Assembly: GCF_030272615.1 (NCBI RefSeq)
Contig: NC_081410.1
Span: 143,747,349-143,811,348 of the forward strand
Source: Cryptomeria japonica
Lineage: Eukaryota > Streptophyta > Pinopsida > Cupressales > Cupressaceae
Direction: 5' to 3'
DNA: 64,000 nt
Below are positions 48,101 through 58,138 of the stretch, one piece after another. Below the pieces are notes generated by a model. The model was not told the DNA's origin. It made no database searches and saw only the letters and a program-made list of their open reading frames with translations. Each line of letters begins with the position of its first letter. Position 1 is the stretch's first letter. A program made the position numbers and the translations under genes.

Positions 48101-48724
48101 CCTTCATTTAAATTATGTAATGTTTCCATGATTTCAAAAAATAAAGATTTTAGGAACAAGGTTTGATATGCATATATTCCTTATATACCGGCACAACAAT
48201 TGAATGTTGGGGTTGTTATGGATATTTTAATATAGGCATTTAAAATATAGAAACCCTTGTTATAAAATCTTAGAACTGATTCCAACACCAAGAACCAGGG
48301 TTATTTTAGAGATTTTGGAAGTAACTACACATCAAATTCTGGGTGCCTTTGAAAAGAAAATTGTATGATGAAATATTTGGGCATAAAATAGATGAAATGC
48401 ACTCCATACTACTGCTGCACAATATTTTGGTCGATGATATTTTTAAAATAGTAAAGGAAGGTGTATGTAACAACCAAATTCTTATCATTATAAACAATGA
48501 ATATTTTAAGATCCTTTTATGATGTGTAAGTTGAGAATATTTTATGAAAGGTCCCTAAATGAATACACTTTAAACTGACTTTTGCAATGACTATCGGATG
48601 TAGACAAAATGAATGCTTTTTGAATTAGGATGGTACACAAAATCTACTATCAAAAGGTTGTCAAAAATTCTTGGGACTAGGAGGTGTGAACTGGCCTACT
48701 CTTCTGCTTTTCATGCCATCAAAA

Positions 48725-48865
48725 TTTGAGTTTGATTGTCATCATTTACTTTGCCAAATTATTCACACGTAACTCCTGAATAAATTTTGTACACACAAAA
48801 TGACGAAAATAGATTTGTTGATGGGGGCTTTCCTAGGTCAAATAGGTTTGAATATACCTTGAAGT
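48725..48865 (+). repeat. Direct repeat in CACTA F, copy 1
   Basis: Includes TTTGAGTTTGATTGTCATC, CACACGTAACTCCTGAAT and GGGGGCTTTC(C/T)TAGGTCAAA. Copy 2 is at 49446-49592, about 720 bp away. Confidence 0.85.
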
Positions 48866-49445
48866 GTGCAATATGGAAGGTTTGTATTCTTAATATCCTG
48901 CCCATTTCTTAATTTAAAATATGATATCTTTATTAAATATCTCCTCTATTTTTGGAGGTAGACATCTTTAGGAAAAGATCTCTTCCTCCCTCTTTAAAAT
49001 GACCCCTTTACACTTGTTGAAAAATATCTCTTTTACAACTATCTCTTCCTTTCTTATAGCAATGAGGCATGTACAAGGATCTTTCTTCCTAGCTTGGAAT
49101 GCATGTATGTTTATTAAGGGTATCTTCTTAGTGTTGAAGGTGCTTATCCTTGATCGCTATCTACCTTAAGATATCAACCTAGAGGTATGTTGACATCTTA
49201 AGGGGAGGCATATGAGCTCTCCTTTTTTCTTGTGTTAATTAAATTATTTTATATCCTCAAACTAGAAGTGTTGTGTTACATAGCGCCCCCTAGTGCATGG
49301 TTATTATTTTTTTGAGATTCGTTACTTGGAATAACATGGATTAATGCTAGTGTGATCATTGTTGTTGTTTACACCTTTGCAAGTGTTGGTTATTATTGTT
49401 GTTTATGTTTTGTGTCACTACCACAATCATTTTGTAGTAGAGTTA

Positions 49446-49592
49446 TTTGAGTTTGATTGTCATCATTTACTTTGCCAAATTCTTCACACGTAACTCCTGA
49501 ATCAATTTCCTACACACAGAATGATGAAAAAATAGGTTTGTTGATGGGGGCTTTCTTAGGTCAAACCTCAGATTGTGAATTAACCTTGAAGT
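49446..49592 (+). repeat. Direct repeat in CACTA F, copy 2
   Basis: Same blocks as at 48725-48865 with about 10% differences and small gaps. Confidence 0.85.
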
Positions 49593-50150
49593 ATAAGGTT
49601 TTCCTTTTGAGGGAAAGGATAGATCTAATCTAAAAATGCTTAAAATTGAACATGATACCTTGATGAATCTTTCTTGAATCCTCACACAAGGTTTAGGATG
49701 TCATGCAGACTGTTGATCATGAATGTTGTGCTTTAACTTGAATTCTCCTTCAATGCTTGATGAATGCTTGATTGTTTTTTCACTTGGAATTGAATTGATT
49801 TTATAATTAAGAGATCACTTGAATTGTAGGTAGACCCCTTCAAATGATAGGGTAGGCTTACTTTTATACCTAATCATACATAAAGTGTTTGAATTTTTTC
49901 TCACACATGAGGCAAGAAATGAGGGGTCATATTTTGGGTCCCAATCATGAGTACTAGGGCACCTAAGGTGTCTTAGTCTTGTCAATTTAGGATGGGACAT
50001 GCTAAAGTGGGCATCAATGTCTCAAGATTAGATGGATCTTAAGTGATTGTCTCCATTGCATATGATTTATTTGGGTGATAAACTTCACCATTCTACTCAC
50101 AATAATTTTATTAAGTCTCAAATATAGAGATCATAACTTTTAATGATGCA

Positions 50151-50660
50151 GTGAAAGTCCTTCATGAAGGACTTCTAGAAGTATTTTTGGATGAGTCTTT
50201 GTCAAGTGCAGAGAAAATACAATTGACACTTAATGGATTTAAGGAACGTGCTTTCAAACTGGAAGCCAAAGTTTTGAAGGATGTAGAGAAAAAGGTGGAA
50301 GAGAAAAGACTAGAAGTTTTGGTGATTATATGTGCAACAACACATATCCAACTACAAGAAAGCATAAATTTTTTTTTAGAGTGTAAACGATGTATTGGCG
50401 GCATACATGTTTTAAAGGCAATGGCCTAAATATAATAAGGATATTAAGGGTCACATAGATATTATAGCTTCACAAATTGTACAACTATCCAATACTATAG
50501 ACATGAAGAATGATGCAGAAGGAGATGGAAGGCTTCAAATAGAAAACTTGTACATGCAACTAAATCCATTGACTAATCAGAAGAACAAAATTAAGAAATG
50601 GTTTGATCATCTGAGAGATGTTGTAGACTTGCAACTCACCAGCTACTTAGTTTTTGCGGG
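50151..50660 (+). pseudogene. Captured gene fragment of unknown function in CACTA F
   Basis: Frame 50151-50429 (92 residues) reads VLHEGLLEVFLDESLSSAEK, then a Lys/Glu-rich helical, coiled-coil-like stretch (KVLKDVEKKVEEKRLEVL). After a frame change near 50425 the text goes on: DIKGHIDIIASQIVQL, MKNDAEGDGRLQIENLYMQ and KIKKWFDHLRDVVDLQL, to about 50660, where a GGGTAAG donor-like site follows. The amino-acid make-up looks like a real soluble protein, not a transposase. I do not recognise it. It lies directly before the DRM inverted repeat. Confidence 0.5.
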
Positions 50661-51329
50661 TAAGAATTTTTTTTTTGTTTTGGTTATGGTTGTGGTGTTT
50701 GTAGGGAGACATTTACAAATTTATATCTATTTTCACTATTTAATGGTTTATGGGTTTGTAATGGTAATTTAATGTTCTTTCATAATTTTGTATAGATACT
50801 TTATAATAACCTATTATAGTGATTTGTTCTATTATGGATAATGTTGTAGGTCAGACGGCTTTGTCATCGGTGCATGAAAGCATTGCATGAGTTCTACTTT
50901 TAAAAATTACATGAAACATTTTTAATTTATTTGATTGAGTGTTATTTGAAAAAAAGATTATCAATGATGTTTCCTTTCTCCAAGAATTGGATCTAGGATC
51001 TTTCCGTCAGATAATATGTAACATCCAATGACTAAATATTTTCTTTACAAATGCTTATTTTATTTAATTATCATCTAAGCGTGAATTATAATTTATATCT
51101 ATGAGGAAGCAAAAGATACAAGCTGAAAACTCGTGTGCAAGTAAATTTCATAAAAGAAAGCAAGCAGGAATTATCTTGAATGACATGGAAACAAGCTCAT
51201 CAACTGCCTAGAAGAGAGCAATTGGAGAAAAGAAGAGGAAAGTGTTAAAGGGTGATAAATAAATAGAGAGTATGCAATAAAAATAAACAATGTCTGGAGT
51301 GTGTGATGTGACATCTCTAATTTATGTCT

Positions 51330-52060
51330 GGAGGGACTAACTGGTTTTGGAATTCCTGGGAAACCTATTGGGCCATGCTTGGAGGAAATCAATGTGTTCA
51401 TGCAAGGGCCACCTTTTTTCTATTATGAGAATGATGCTTTTGCACCGAAGGATATTTGTAAGAAAATATCCGAAAATTTCTATAGTATGGAACCAGAGTT
51501 GGTGGATTTGAAGTTCTTTTCGGCTTCCAGAAGAGTAAGAGGTTATGTACACAATCTCCCAATAGAAGGGTGATTTCAAGCATTACCTCTCCCCCCCATG
51601 ACTATTGAGGAAGCACTTCCTAAGACAAAGGATGGCCTCCATGGGATCAAAGAAAAAAATTGAATTGCATAGACTGTAGATGATGTGGTGGTGTCCTTCG
51701 TGAAGAACTCTGCACTATAATTGAAAAATCACGAGGGAAACTGCAAGATAGTGAACAAAAATACATTCTTGAAAAGTGCAAAGAATGGAACTTGGTTTGG
51801 GTGGATCTAGGTCAGGTGGCTCCTCTAGAGGTTGACGAGATAGAAATTATATTAGGATTTGAAAATGATCACACTCGTGGAACTTCGTGTGCGACTGATT
51901 GATTGTGCTGTTTGGGTAACACATTCGAAATAGATACATTTGCATACCATTTATATGTCTTGAAAGCATTTTATCCTGATGGTATTAAATTAAAGTACTT
52001 TCTCTTCTATCTGGTATTGGTGGAGTAAAGGTTACATTGCATCGACCTAGGATACATATT
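51330..52060 (+). pseudogene. DRM2-like: DRM-type DNA methyltransferase fragment, left arm (sense)
   Basis: Plant DRM enzymes are de novo cytosine methyltransferases of RNA-directed DNA methylation, with rearranged catalytic motifs. Matching segments in order: LTGFGIPGKPIGP, GPPFFYYEN.AFAPKDI, EPELVDLKFFSASRRVRGY, HNLPIEG, LPLPPMTIEEALPKTK, WPPWDQRKKLNCID, GGVLREELCTIIEKSRGKL, WNLVWV, APLEVDEIEIILGF, DHTRG, FAYHLYVLKAF and the SAM-binding LSGIGG with TLHR. The fragment ends after motif I, so it lacks the catalytic PC motif and the UBA domains. It reads across this whole span without introns. Stops and at least three frame changes rule out a working protein. Confidence 0.88.
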
Positions 52061-52081
52061 TCCGTAGATAAAACACAAGTT

Positions 52082-52850
52082 AAATGTATCCCAAGTTGAT
52101 GCAAAGCAACCTCTGCTCTAGAGATCACCAGAAAATAGAGAAAGAACTTTAATTTAATGCCATCAAGATAAAAGGCTTTAATCAAGATAGATAAATGGTA
52201 TGCAACTGTATCTATTTGGAATGCATTACCCAAACAGCGCAATCGATCAATCACACACGAAGTTCCACGAGTGTGATCTTTTTCAAATCCTAATATGATA
52301 TCTATCTCATCAACCTCTAGAGGAGCCACTTGACCTAGCCCCACCCAAACCAAGATCCATTCTTCCCACTTTTCAAGAATGTATTTTTGTTCACTATCTT
52401 GCAGTTTCCCTCGTGAATTTTCAATTATAGTGCAGAGTTCTTCACGAAGGACACCACCACATCGTCTAGAGTCTATGCTTCATTTTTTTTCTTTGATCCT
52501 ATGGAGGCCAATAGTCCTTTGTCTGAGGAAGTGCTTCTTGAATAGTCATGGGGGGGAGAGGTAATGCTTGAAATTGCCCTTCTATTGGGAGATTGTGTAC
52601 ATAACCTCTTCGTCTTCTAGAAGCTGAAAAATACTTCGAGTCCACCAACTCTAGTTCCACACTATAGAAATTTTTGGATATTTACTTCCAAATATCCTTC
52701 AGTGCAAAAGAATCATTGTCATAATAGAAAAAAGGAGGTCCTTGCATGAACACATTGATTTCCTCCAAGCTTGGCCCAATAGGTTTCCCAAGAACTCCAA
52801 AACTAGTTAGTCCCTCCATACCTAAATTAGAGACATCATACCACACACTC
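52082..52850 (-). pseudogene. DRM2-like: DRM-type DNA methyltransferase fragment, right arm (antisense)
   Basis: Mirror copy of the left-arm fragment on minus. Better kept pieces include KYFSASRRRRGYVHNLPIEG, LPLPPMTIQEALPQTKDYW, SRRCGGVLREELCTIIENS, WILVWVGLGQVAPLEVDEID, ILGFEKDHTRG, DRLRCLGNAFQIDTVAYHLS and AEVALHQLGIHL. Frame 52353-51985 runs through the loop into the left arm, so only residues down to about 52082 are DRM-like. Stops differ from those in the left arm, so the arms decayed separately after duplication. Confidence 0.88.
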
Positions 52851-53297
52851 CAGACATTGTTTGTTTGTATTGCATAATCTCTATTTATTTATCACTCTTT
52901 AACACTTTCCTCTTTTTTTCTCTAATTTCTCTCTTCTAGGCAACCGATGAGCTTGTTTCCATGTCATTTAAGATAATGCCTACTTGCTTTCTTTTATGAA
53001 ATTTACTTGCACACGAGTCTTCTACTTCCGCACAAATATAAATTATAATTCACGCTCAGATGATAATTAAATAAAATAAGCATTTGTAAAGAAAATATTT
53101 AGTCAGTGGATGTTACATATTATCTGATGGAAAGATCCTAGACAATTCTTGGAGAGGAAAAAATATCATTGATAACCTTTTTTTGCAAATAACACTGAAT
53201 CAAATAAATAAAAAATGTTTTATACAATTTTTAAAAGTAGAACTCGTTCAATTCATGCACCGACGAAAAAGTCGTCCGACCCATAGCATCTGATACC

Positions 53298-53311
53298 GTC
53301 AGAATTCTGAC
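53298..53311. repeat. CACTA F subterminal palindrome (right, copy 1)
   Basis: GTCAGAATTCTGAC, a perfect 14-bp palindrome. A second identical copy is at 53399-53412 and a variant GTCAGAATTTCGAC at 53479-53492. Confidence 0.88.
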
Positions 53312-53585
53312 GACAACTAAAGAAACATCCAACAAGGATGTTGTATATCTGACATCACTTCCTTGTTAGATAGTCATCGAGGAGAAAACATAGCATCCGT
53401 CAGAATTCTGACCATAATCTGTCAAAATGTTTGTCCGAGGGAGCAAATATAGCTGCCATTAGAAGAGTTCATAACGTCGTCAGAATTTCGACGCAAATGG
53501 CATCGTCGGGAAGACCAATGATGAGTTTTCGACGGTTAAATTGGTTGGAAGTCCGACGTGGTGTCGTTGGACTTTTGACAATTAG

Positions 53586-53616
53586 CTGTCGGAAATTAGG
53601 CCCAAATGTACTAGTG
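53586..53616 (-). repeat. CACTA F right terminal inverted repeat
   Basis: Ends TACTAGTG at 53616, inverse of the CACTA start at 44530. The GGC duplication follows at 53617-53619. Confidence 0.9.
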
Positions 53617-54208
53617 GGCGAGCCCTCCTCCATGCACTAGAGAAGCATCTCAGGATCCGGTACACTTTTGTTTGATATATTACATTAATGCTTTTTAACC
53701 TACAATACTTATCATTATATTAATAGTATTTAATCTTTGATCATTTTTTGTATAGGTAATAGCGACAGTTTCTCCATCGATGGTGAGCCATCCTTAGTCC
53801 ATTGGAGAAGCATCTCAAGCATCGGTACATCATTGTTCTCTATATTATAGCTTTTAAGTGTTTTCGATATATTTATGTTACTACATTATATTAATTGTAC
53901 ATTTAATCTACAATAGACCCCTTCGCGGTATGGCCATAACGTGGATCCTTTTAAGTGTGTCTTCAAGAAAACTCCTAAGAGTGACAAGGAGAGGAGAGCG
54001 AAGACATTAGCTCCCAGATCAGCTGATGAGGTAATCTACATTTCAATTGCAAAGGAATTATCGTTAAATGCATAGTTATGTTGTTAATTGTGAACTATTT
54101 TCTACAAAATAATTCTAACTTGGCTTTTGAATTGTGGTTTTGCAGCCATCTACAGAGCTGTGTACTGCATCGAAGAGGCTCGAGTTTGATGATCCACCAC
54201 AAGTTTAG
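53617..54208 (+). pseudogene. E2 ORF1, last exons (after CACTA F)
   Basis: The exon begun at 44501 ends at 53659; rejoined it reads SIATSSMAS-PPPCTREASQ. Next exons: 53756-53824 (IATVSPSMVSHP, a stop, SIGEASQ), 53917-54030 (basic: KKTPKSDKERRAKTLAPRS) and 54146-54208, ending SKRLEFDDPPQV then TAG. The 53756 exon looks like a duplicate of the exon that F split. The KR..FDDP end matches E1 (KRINFDDPSTT). Confidence 0.65.
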
Positions 54209-54746
54209 GATCATATAGTGTTAGTTTTGGTCATAGAACGACCAATACATGTAGATATATTTTACATTTTTATTGTATATCGATTTGGACATGGCATATG
54301 CCACTTTTTTGTAATACTTGTATTGACTTGGCAAACATGCCTTTTATTGATATATATAAATGTTAATATTCAATCCAATAAATGTGTACCGAGTTCATTA
54401 TTTTGTATTTGTTGTATTTCATGGCTGTCCTTTTATAAAGTTAATTGATTATTTGCCTATGTAATCAACAATATGAATATAAACAACAAAAATCTATGAT
54501 ATAAAACATGGCAATCGTGGAATATGATTTGATTAAATTTATAAAATGTTGAATTAACCCTACAAAACTCCTTGTATTCAATTCATTATTGTGTATTCAT
54601 TGTATTTGGTGGCTTCCCTTTTATAAATTTAAATGAATATTTGCCTATGTAATCAACAATATGAATATAAACAACAAAAATCGACAATATGAATATAAAC
54701 AATAATATGTGTGTGGTAAGAGAGCACCCTCATGCTCGCAATGGTC
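54209..54746. repeat. AT-rich spacer with 110-bp direct repeat
   Basis: Two copies of a block ending TTTGCCTATGTAATCAACA and ATGAATATAAACAACAAAAATC lie at about 54385-54492 and 54571-54683. No gene seen. Confidence 0.75.
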
Positions 54747-55946
54747 AAATTTTGGTTGTTGTGTGCATAAACCAATGTAACAAGCGCATCTGGGTGGGCA
54801 GGTTTATGCTAGGCATGCTCCTCTCGTGCATCCCAAAGTGCCAAAATGTCAAGAGTCATACCCTACCTGCGCGATCTCTCAAGTTCCCTGAGTCCAAAAA
54901 ATTGTCAAACTTTGACGGACTGTTTCTTCCTATCCAAGATACATATGATCAATCCTTTTGAACCTGTGGGGTTACGTGAGGCTACTCTACAATGGCCTAT
55001 CTTGGTTTTTGACGACTCAGAGCCATTTTCAATTGGTAGCATTTTTTCCCTCGCTGCAAAAGCTATCAATTACATGCAATGCAAAGTTGTAGGATAGGCT
55101 AGAATTGATTTGGTTTGTCGTGTGCACAAACCGAAATAACAAGCGCATCCGGGTGGGTAGGTTTATGATAGGAATGCTCCTCTCATGCATCCCAAAGCAC
55201 TGCAATGTCGAGAGTCATACCCTACCAGCACGATCTCTCAAGTGCCCTAAGTCCAAAAAATTGTCAAACTTTGACGGACTGTTTCTTCTATTCCAGGACA
55301 CATGATTGATCCATCTGGACCTGTGGGGTCATGTGAGGCTCCTCTACAATGGCCTATCTTGGTTTTTCATGACTCAAAGCCATTTTTAATTGGTAGCATT
55401 TTTTTGCCTGCTGCAAAAACCATCAGTTGCATGTAATGCAAAGTTGCAGCATATGCTAGAATTGATTCAGTTCATCGTGTGCACAAACTGACGTCACAAG
55501 CGTGTCTAGGTGGGCAAGTTTAAGCTAGGAATTCTCCTTTCATGCATCCCAAAGCACCAGAACGTAGAAGTCATACCCTATCGACGCGATCTCTTAAGTG
55601 CCCTGAGTTCAAAAAATTGTCAAACTTTGACAAACTGTTTCTTCCAATCTAAGACACATATGATTGATCCATTTGAACCTTTGGGGTTTCGTGAGGCTCC
55701 TCTACAATTTTCTATCTCAGGTTTTAACGACTCCAAGCCATTTTCAATTGGTAGCATTTTTTCGCCTGCTGCAAAAATCGTCAGTTCCATGCAATGCAAA
55801 GTTGCAGGATAGGCTAGAATTGATTTGGTTTATCGTGTGCACAAACTGACATCACGAGTGCGTCTGGGTGGGAAGTTTTATGCTAGGCATGCTCCTTTCA
55901 TGCATCCCAAAGCACTGGAACGTCGAGAGTCATACCCTACCGACGT
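54747..55946. repeat. E2 358-bp tandem array
   Basis: The block CAAGCGCATC(T/C)GGGTGGG recurs at about 54781, 55140, 55498 and 55855, so the period is 357-359 bp with about 3.3 copies. It shares TTGTCAAACTTTGACGG, GTCATACCCTA and CGATCTCTCAAG-like segments with the E1 array, and the same period, but the sequences have diverged strongly. Confidence 0.94.
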
Positions 55947-56500
55947 GATGTACAAGTTGCTTGACAACGTTTTTGACAATTTTTTTGACAATAATGACAA
56001 TTTTTGCTCAAATTGTATCTAGACTCAATCTATGACCCCTATGACATAATAATGACTCAAATAATTCTCCATGATTATATAAAAATCAAGAATGCTCATG
56101 ATTGACCTTATCACATCACATAAACTCAAAACATAGTCATAAAACATAGAAACAAAAAATAGTCACAAAACACTGTCACATATTATTAAAAAATTTGCCT
56201 CTAAATATGGTCAAATCAGCTCTTGGCTATTTGAATATACAAAAAAATATCTTATAAATCATCTCATGGGATTTTATACAAAATTTGGCATTACAATATG
56301 TGTGATTCAACTCATTGCCATTTTAATATACAAAATACATATGTACAAATTAGCTCATTGTCATTTAAATATACAAAATTATGCCCCTAAACATGCAAAA
56401 ATCAGCTCATGGGCATCTACATATACAAAAAAAGAATATAGAACAATTCATCAATGATATATACAAAATTCTCAAAATCATTCTACTCTGAACCGTAGAA
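55947..56500. repeat. AT-rich DNA with degenerate 50-60 bp repeats
   Basis: Between the array and the transposase 3' end. Blocks like CAGCTCATGG.CAT..A.ATATACAAAA recur near 56217, 56262, 56309, 56355 and 56403. No gene. Confidence 0.65.
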
Positions 56501-58138
56501 TCAATCAAGTGAGCCTTTAGGATTGGCTCTAACCCGTATTGTGTCAAGTATTGCCTTGTGGTTAGATTCACGAACTTTCCATAAAATCTTGTTATGAGGT
56601 CTACCACGATACTTCATCAAATGAATATTTATTGCAATAACAAGGTTAGAGAAATGAAGAATATGTTTGTGTGTTTCAAAGTCCTTGAACAACCAAACAT
56701 CTGAATTCTTGATAGGGTATCTCCTAAGCCATATTCTTGTCATGACAATAGACCCTATTGGGCACTCAATACCCTCTCCGTCAATGATTGTGGTTGTAAA
56801 TTTTCTTTTTGGCTCAACACAATGACACAAATAGTAATTCGTTCCTTCTTCATTGTTCTCATCTACAACAACTGCATACACATGACCTACATTTTATAAA
56901 GTGTTAATCAATACCAAAAATAAACTATGATGTACAACAAAATGAACCAAAAAGAATACTTGCAAAAAAATTAACTCAAAAAATCACCTGAATCCACTAG
57001 GTCGAATACATAGTCAAAATCCAATGATGTCTCCATCTGGCTCAATTGTAGTGTTTTGGGAATTTTATATGTATCAATGGGAACCAACGGTCTACAAGAC
57101 CATTTGTCAACCCACTCTTGTGATTCACATTCCTCCCACAAACAATACATGCATGAAGAGAAAAAACATACCATCTGCCTCGTATAAATTACTAGTGAAC
57201 TTGAATTTGAACTCATAAATGAGTGCATGTCACTCGATCCTGCAACTGTACAACAATCTAGATAGTTTTCAATGTTAGTTAGATTCAGTGATCAACCAAA
57301 AATATCTATGAACCATTGACATACCTGGATTACCTGGACCCATCTTAGACTTACACCATCGCATAATTGTTTATGCATCTATCAACTCAACACCACCTTC
57401 GTACTTCAGCTCTTCTCTATCTAGGGCTCTTTTTACACATGCTCCTGCACCATCGTTCTCTCCCTTACCATGTCGGGCCTCAGTGAAATTCCAAAAATGT
57501 TGCACACCGCTTGTCATATGCATCCTTGCATTCTTGAATTGTGCGGTGCAATTATCTGATCATATTAAGTGTCAGTTGTATCGTATGTTCCTTTCCCTTA
57601 AACTATCATAGAAAACTTTAAAGTATCCTTGTACAAACTCTGATGAATGAGTATGGTCATCACTTATGTAGAAGTGATACTCTCTTACAAACTTTCTATC
57701 CTCCTCTGTGCTATCATCTGCATGCATGAATGCTATGTGTACAAAAATAGAAACTTGTGTAGAATGATAATACATAGATTGCACTTCATTTTGAGGTTGT
57801 AGTGTATAATTTTCCACAAAATCAACGATAGAGACAATGGTGCCAAGAGTAAATGTGTCCTTACATAACTTGAATTGCTCATCTAACCATCAAGCTCTAT
57901 GTGTATGCATTATGTACTCATAAACTAGTTTCTCTTGAAGCATTTTCAAAAATTCAGCTACACATATATCATTTTTCACTAGCTCACATCTCTTCAAATC
58001 TTTTCCATCTGTAACTCCATATGTGACTGTCTTGTATTTTCCAATAGAAACTAGTTTCCTACGAATTTCATGTGTGCTCTCCAAATGTACACATCTTGGT
58101 AAACAATGCAAACCACCACATATAGCACAAGAACATTC
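56501..58138 (-). pseudogene. E2 transposase-like gene, cut by gypsy G
   Basis: Paralogue of 23706-26603. From the 5' side: a cysteine region (CSCAICGGLHCLPRC), KYKTVTYG, a middle with TIVSIVDFVENYTLQPQNE, EYHFYISDDHTHS, SDNCTAQFKNA and ARHGKGENDGAGACVKRAL, then HVYAVVVDENN and CPIGSIVMTRIWLRRY. A 101-bp GT-AG intron (56887-56987) separates the last exon; E1 seems to lack it. The likely DDE residues (VDF, SDN, GEND) are kept, but stops (near 57893, 57571 and 57400) break the frame. Similarity to E1 ends at about 58135, where gypsy G begins, so the N-terminal part is missing. The minus frame beyond 58138 is antisense LTR. Confidence 0.66.

Larger units (their letters stand above)
45271..50150. 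other. CACTA F internal AT-rich region without recognised genes
   Basis: Nearly 5 kb with no frame above about 80 codons and no motif I recognise. A direct repeat of about 140 bp (starting TTTGAGTTTGATTGTCATC) lies at 48725-48865 and 49446-49592. A short local repeat AAATAAATCATCATAATGA recurs near 47890-48000. It may hold eroded captured DNA. Confidence 0.6.
50846..53278. repeat. 2.4-kb head-to-head inverted repeat in CACTA F
   Basis: Left arm 50846-52055, right arm about 52082-53278, loop about 26 bp. The arms pair along their length: ATCGGTGCATGAA (50867) with TTCATGCACCGAC (53252), GTAACATCCAATGAC with GTCAGTGGATGTTAC, and all DRM-like coding between. In a 130-bp sample the arms are about 90% identical. 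Both arms hold small separate indels and stops. Confidence 0.93.
44530..53616. mobile_element. CACTA (En/Spm-type) element F, non-autonomous
   Basis: A 9087-bp element starting CACTAATACATTTGG and ending with the inverse, CCAAATGTACTAGTG, flanked by the 3-bp duplication GGC (44527-44529 and 53617-53619). CACTA ends and 3-bp duplications define the superfamily. Subterminal GTCAGAATTCTGA(C/T) palindromes occur at both ends. Removing F rejoins an ORF1 exon of E2. No CACTA transposase motifs are recognisable inside. Instead it carries an unknown gene fragment and a 2.4-kb inverted repeat of a DRM-type methyltransferase fragment. Confidence 0.92.
28700..58138. mobile_element. E2: second E-family element, split by later insertions
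   Basis: Has the same order as E1: ORF1 on plus (29773-54208, interrupted), 358-bp array (54747-55946), transposase-like gene on minus (56501-58138, cut off on the right). Copia C lies in one ORF1 exon, CACTA F in another and gypsy G in the transposase gene. Without these insertions the visible part would be under 9 kb. Left edge uncertain; the right end is outside the window. E2 keeps several residues lost in E1 but has its own stops. Confidence 0.55.

Noticed and set aside
51985-52353. Treating the DRM-like frame as a working methyltransferase gene
   Set aside because: Only part of the catalytic domain is present, the PC motif and UBA domains are missing, both arms hold stops, and the frame runs through the hairpin loop into antisense sequence.
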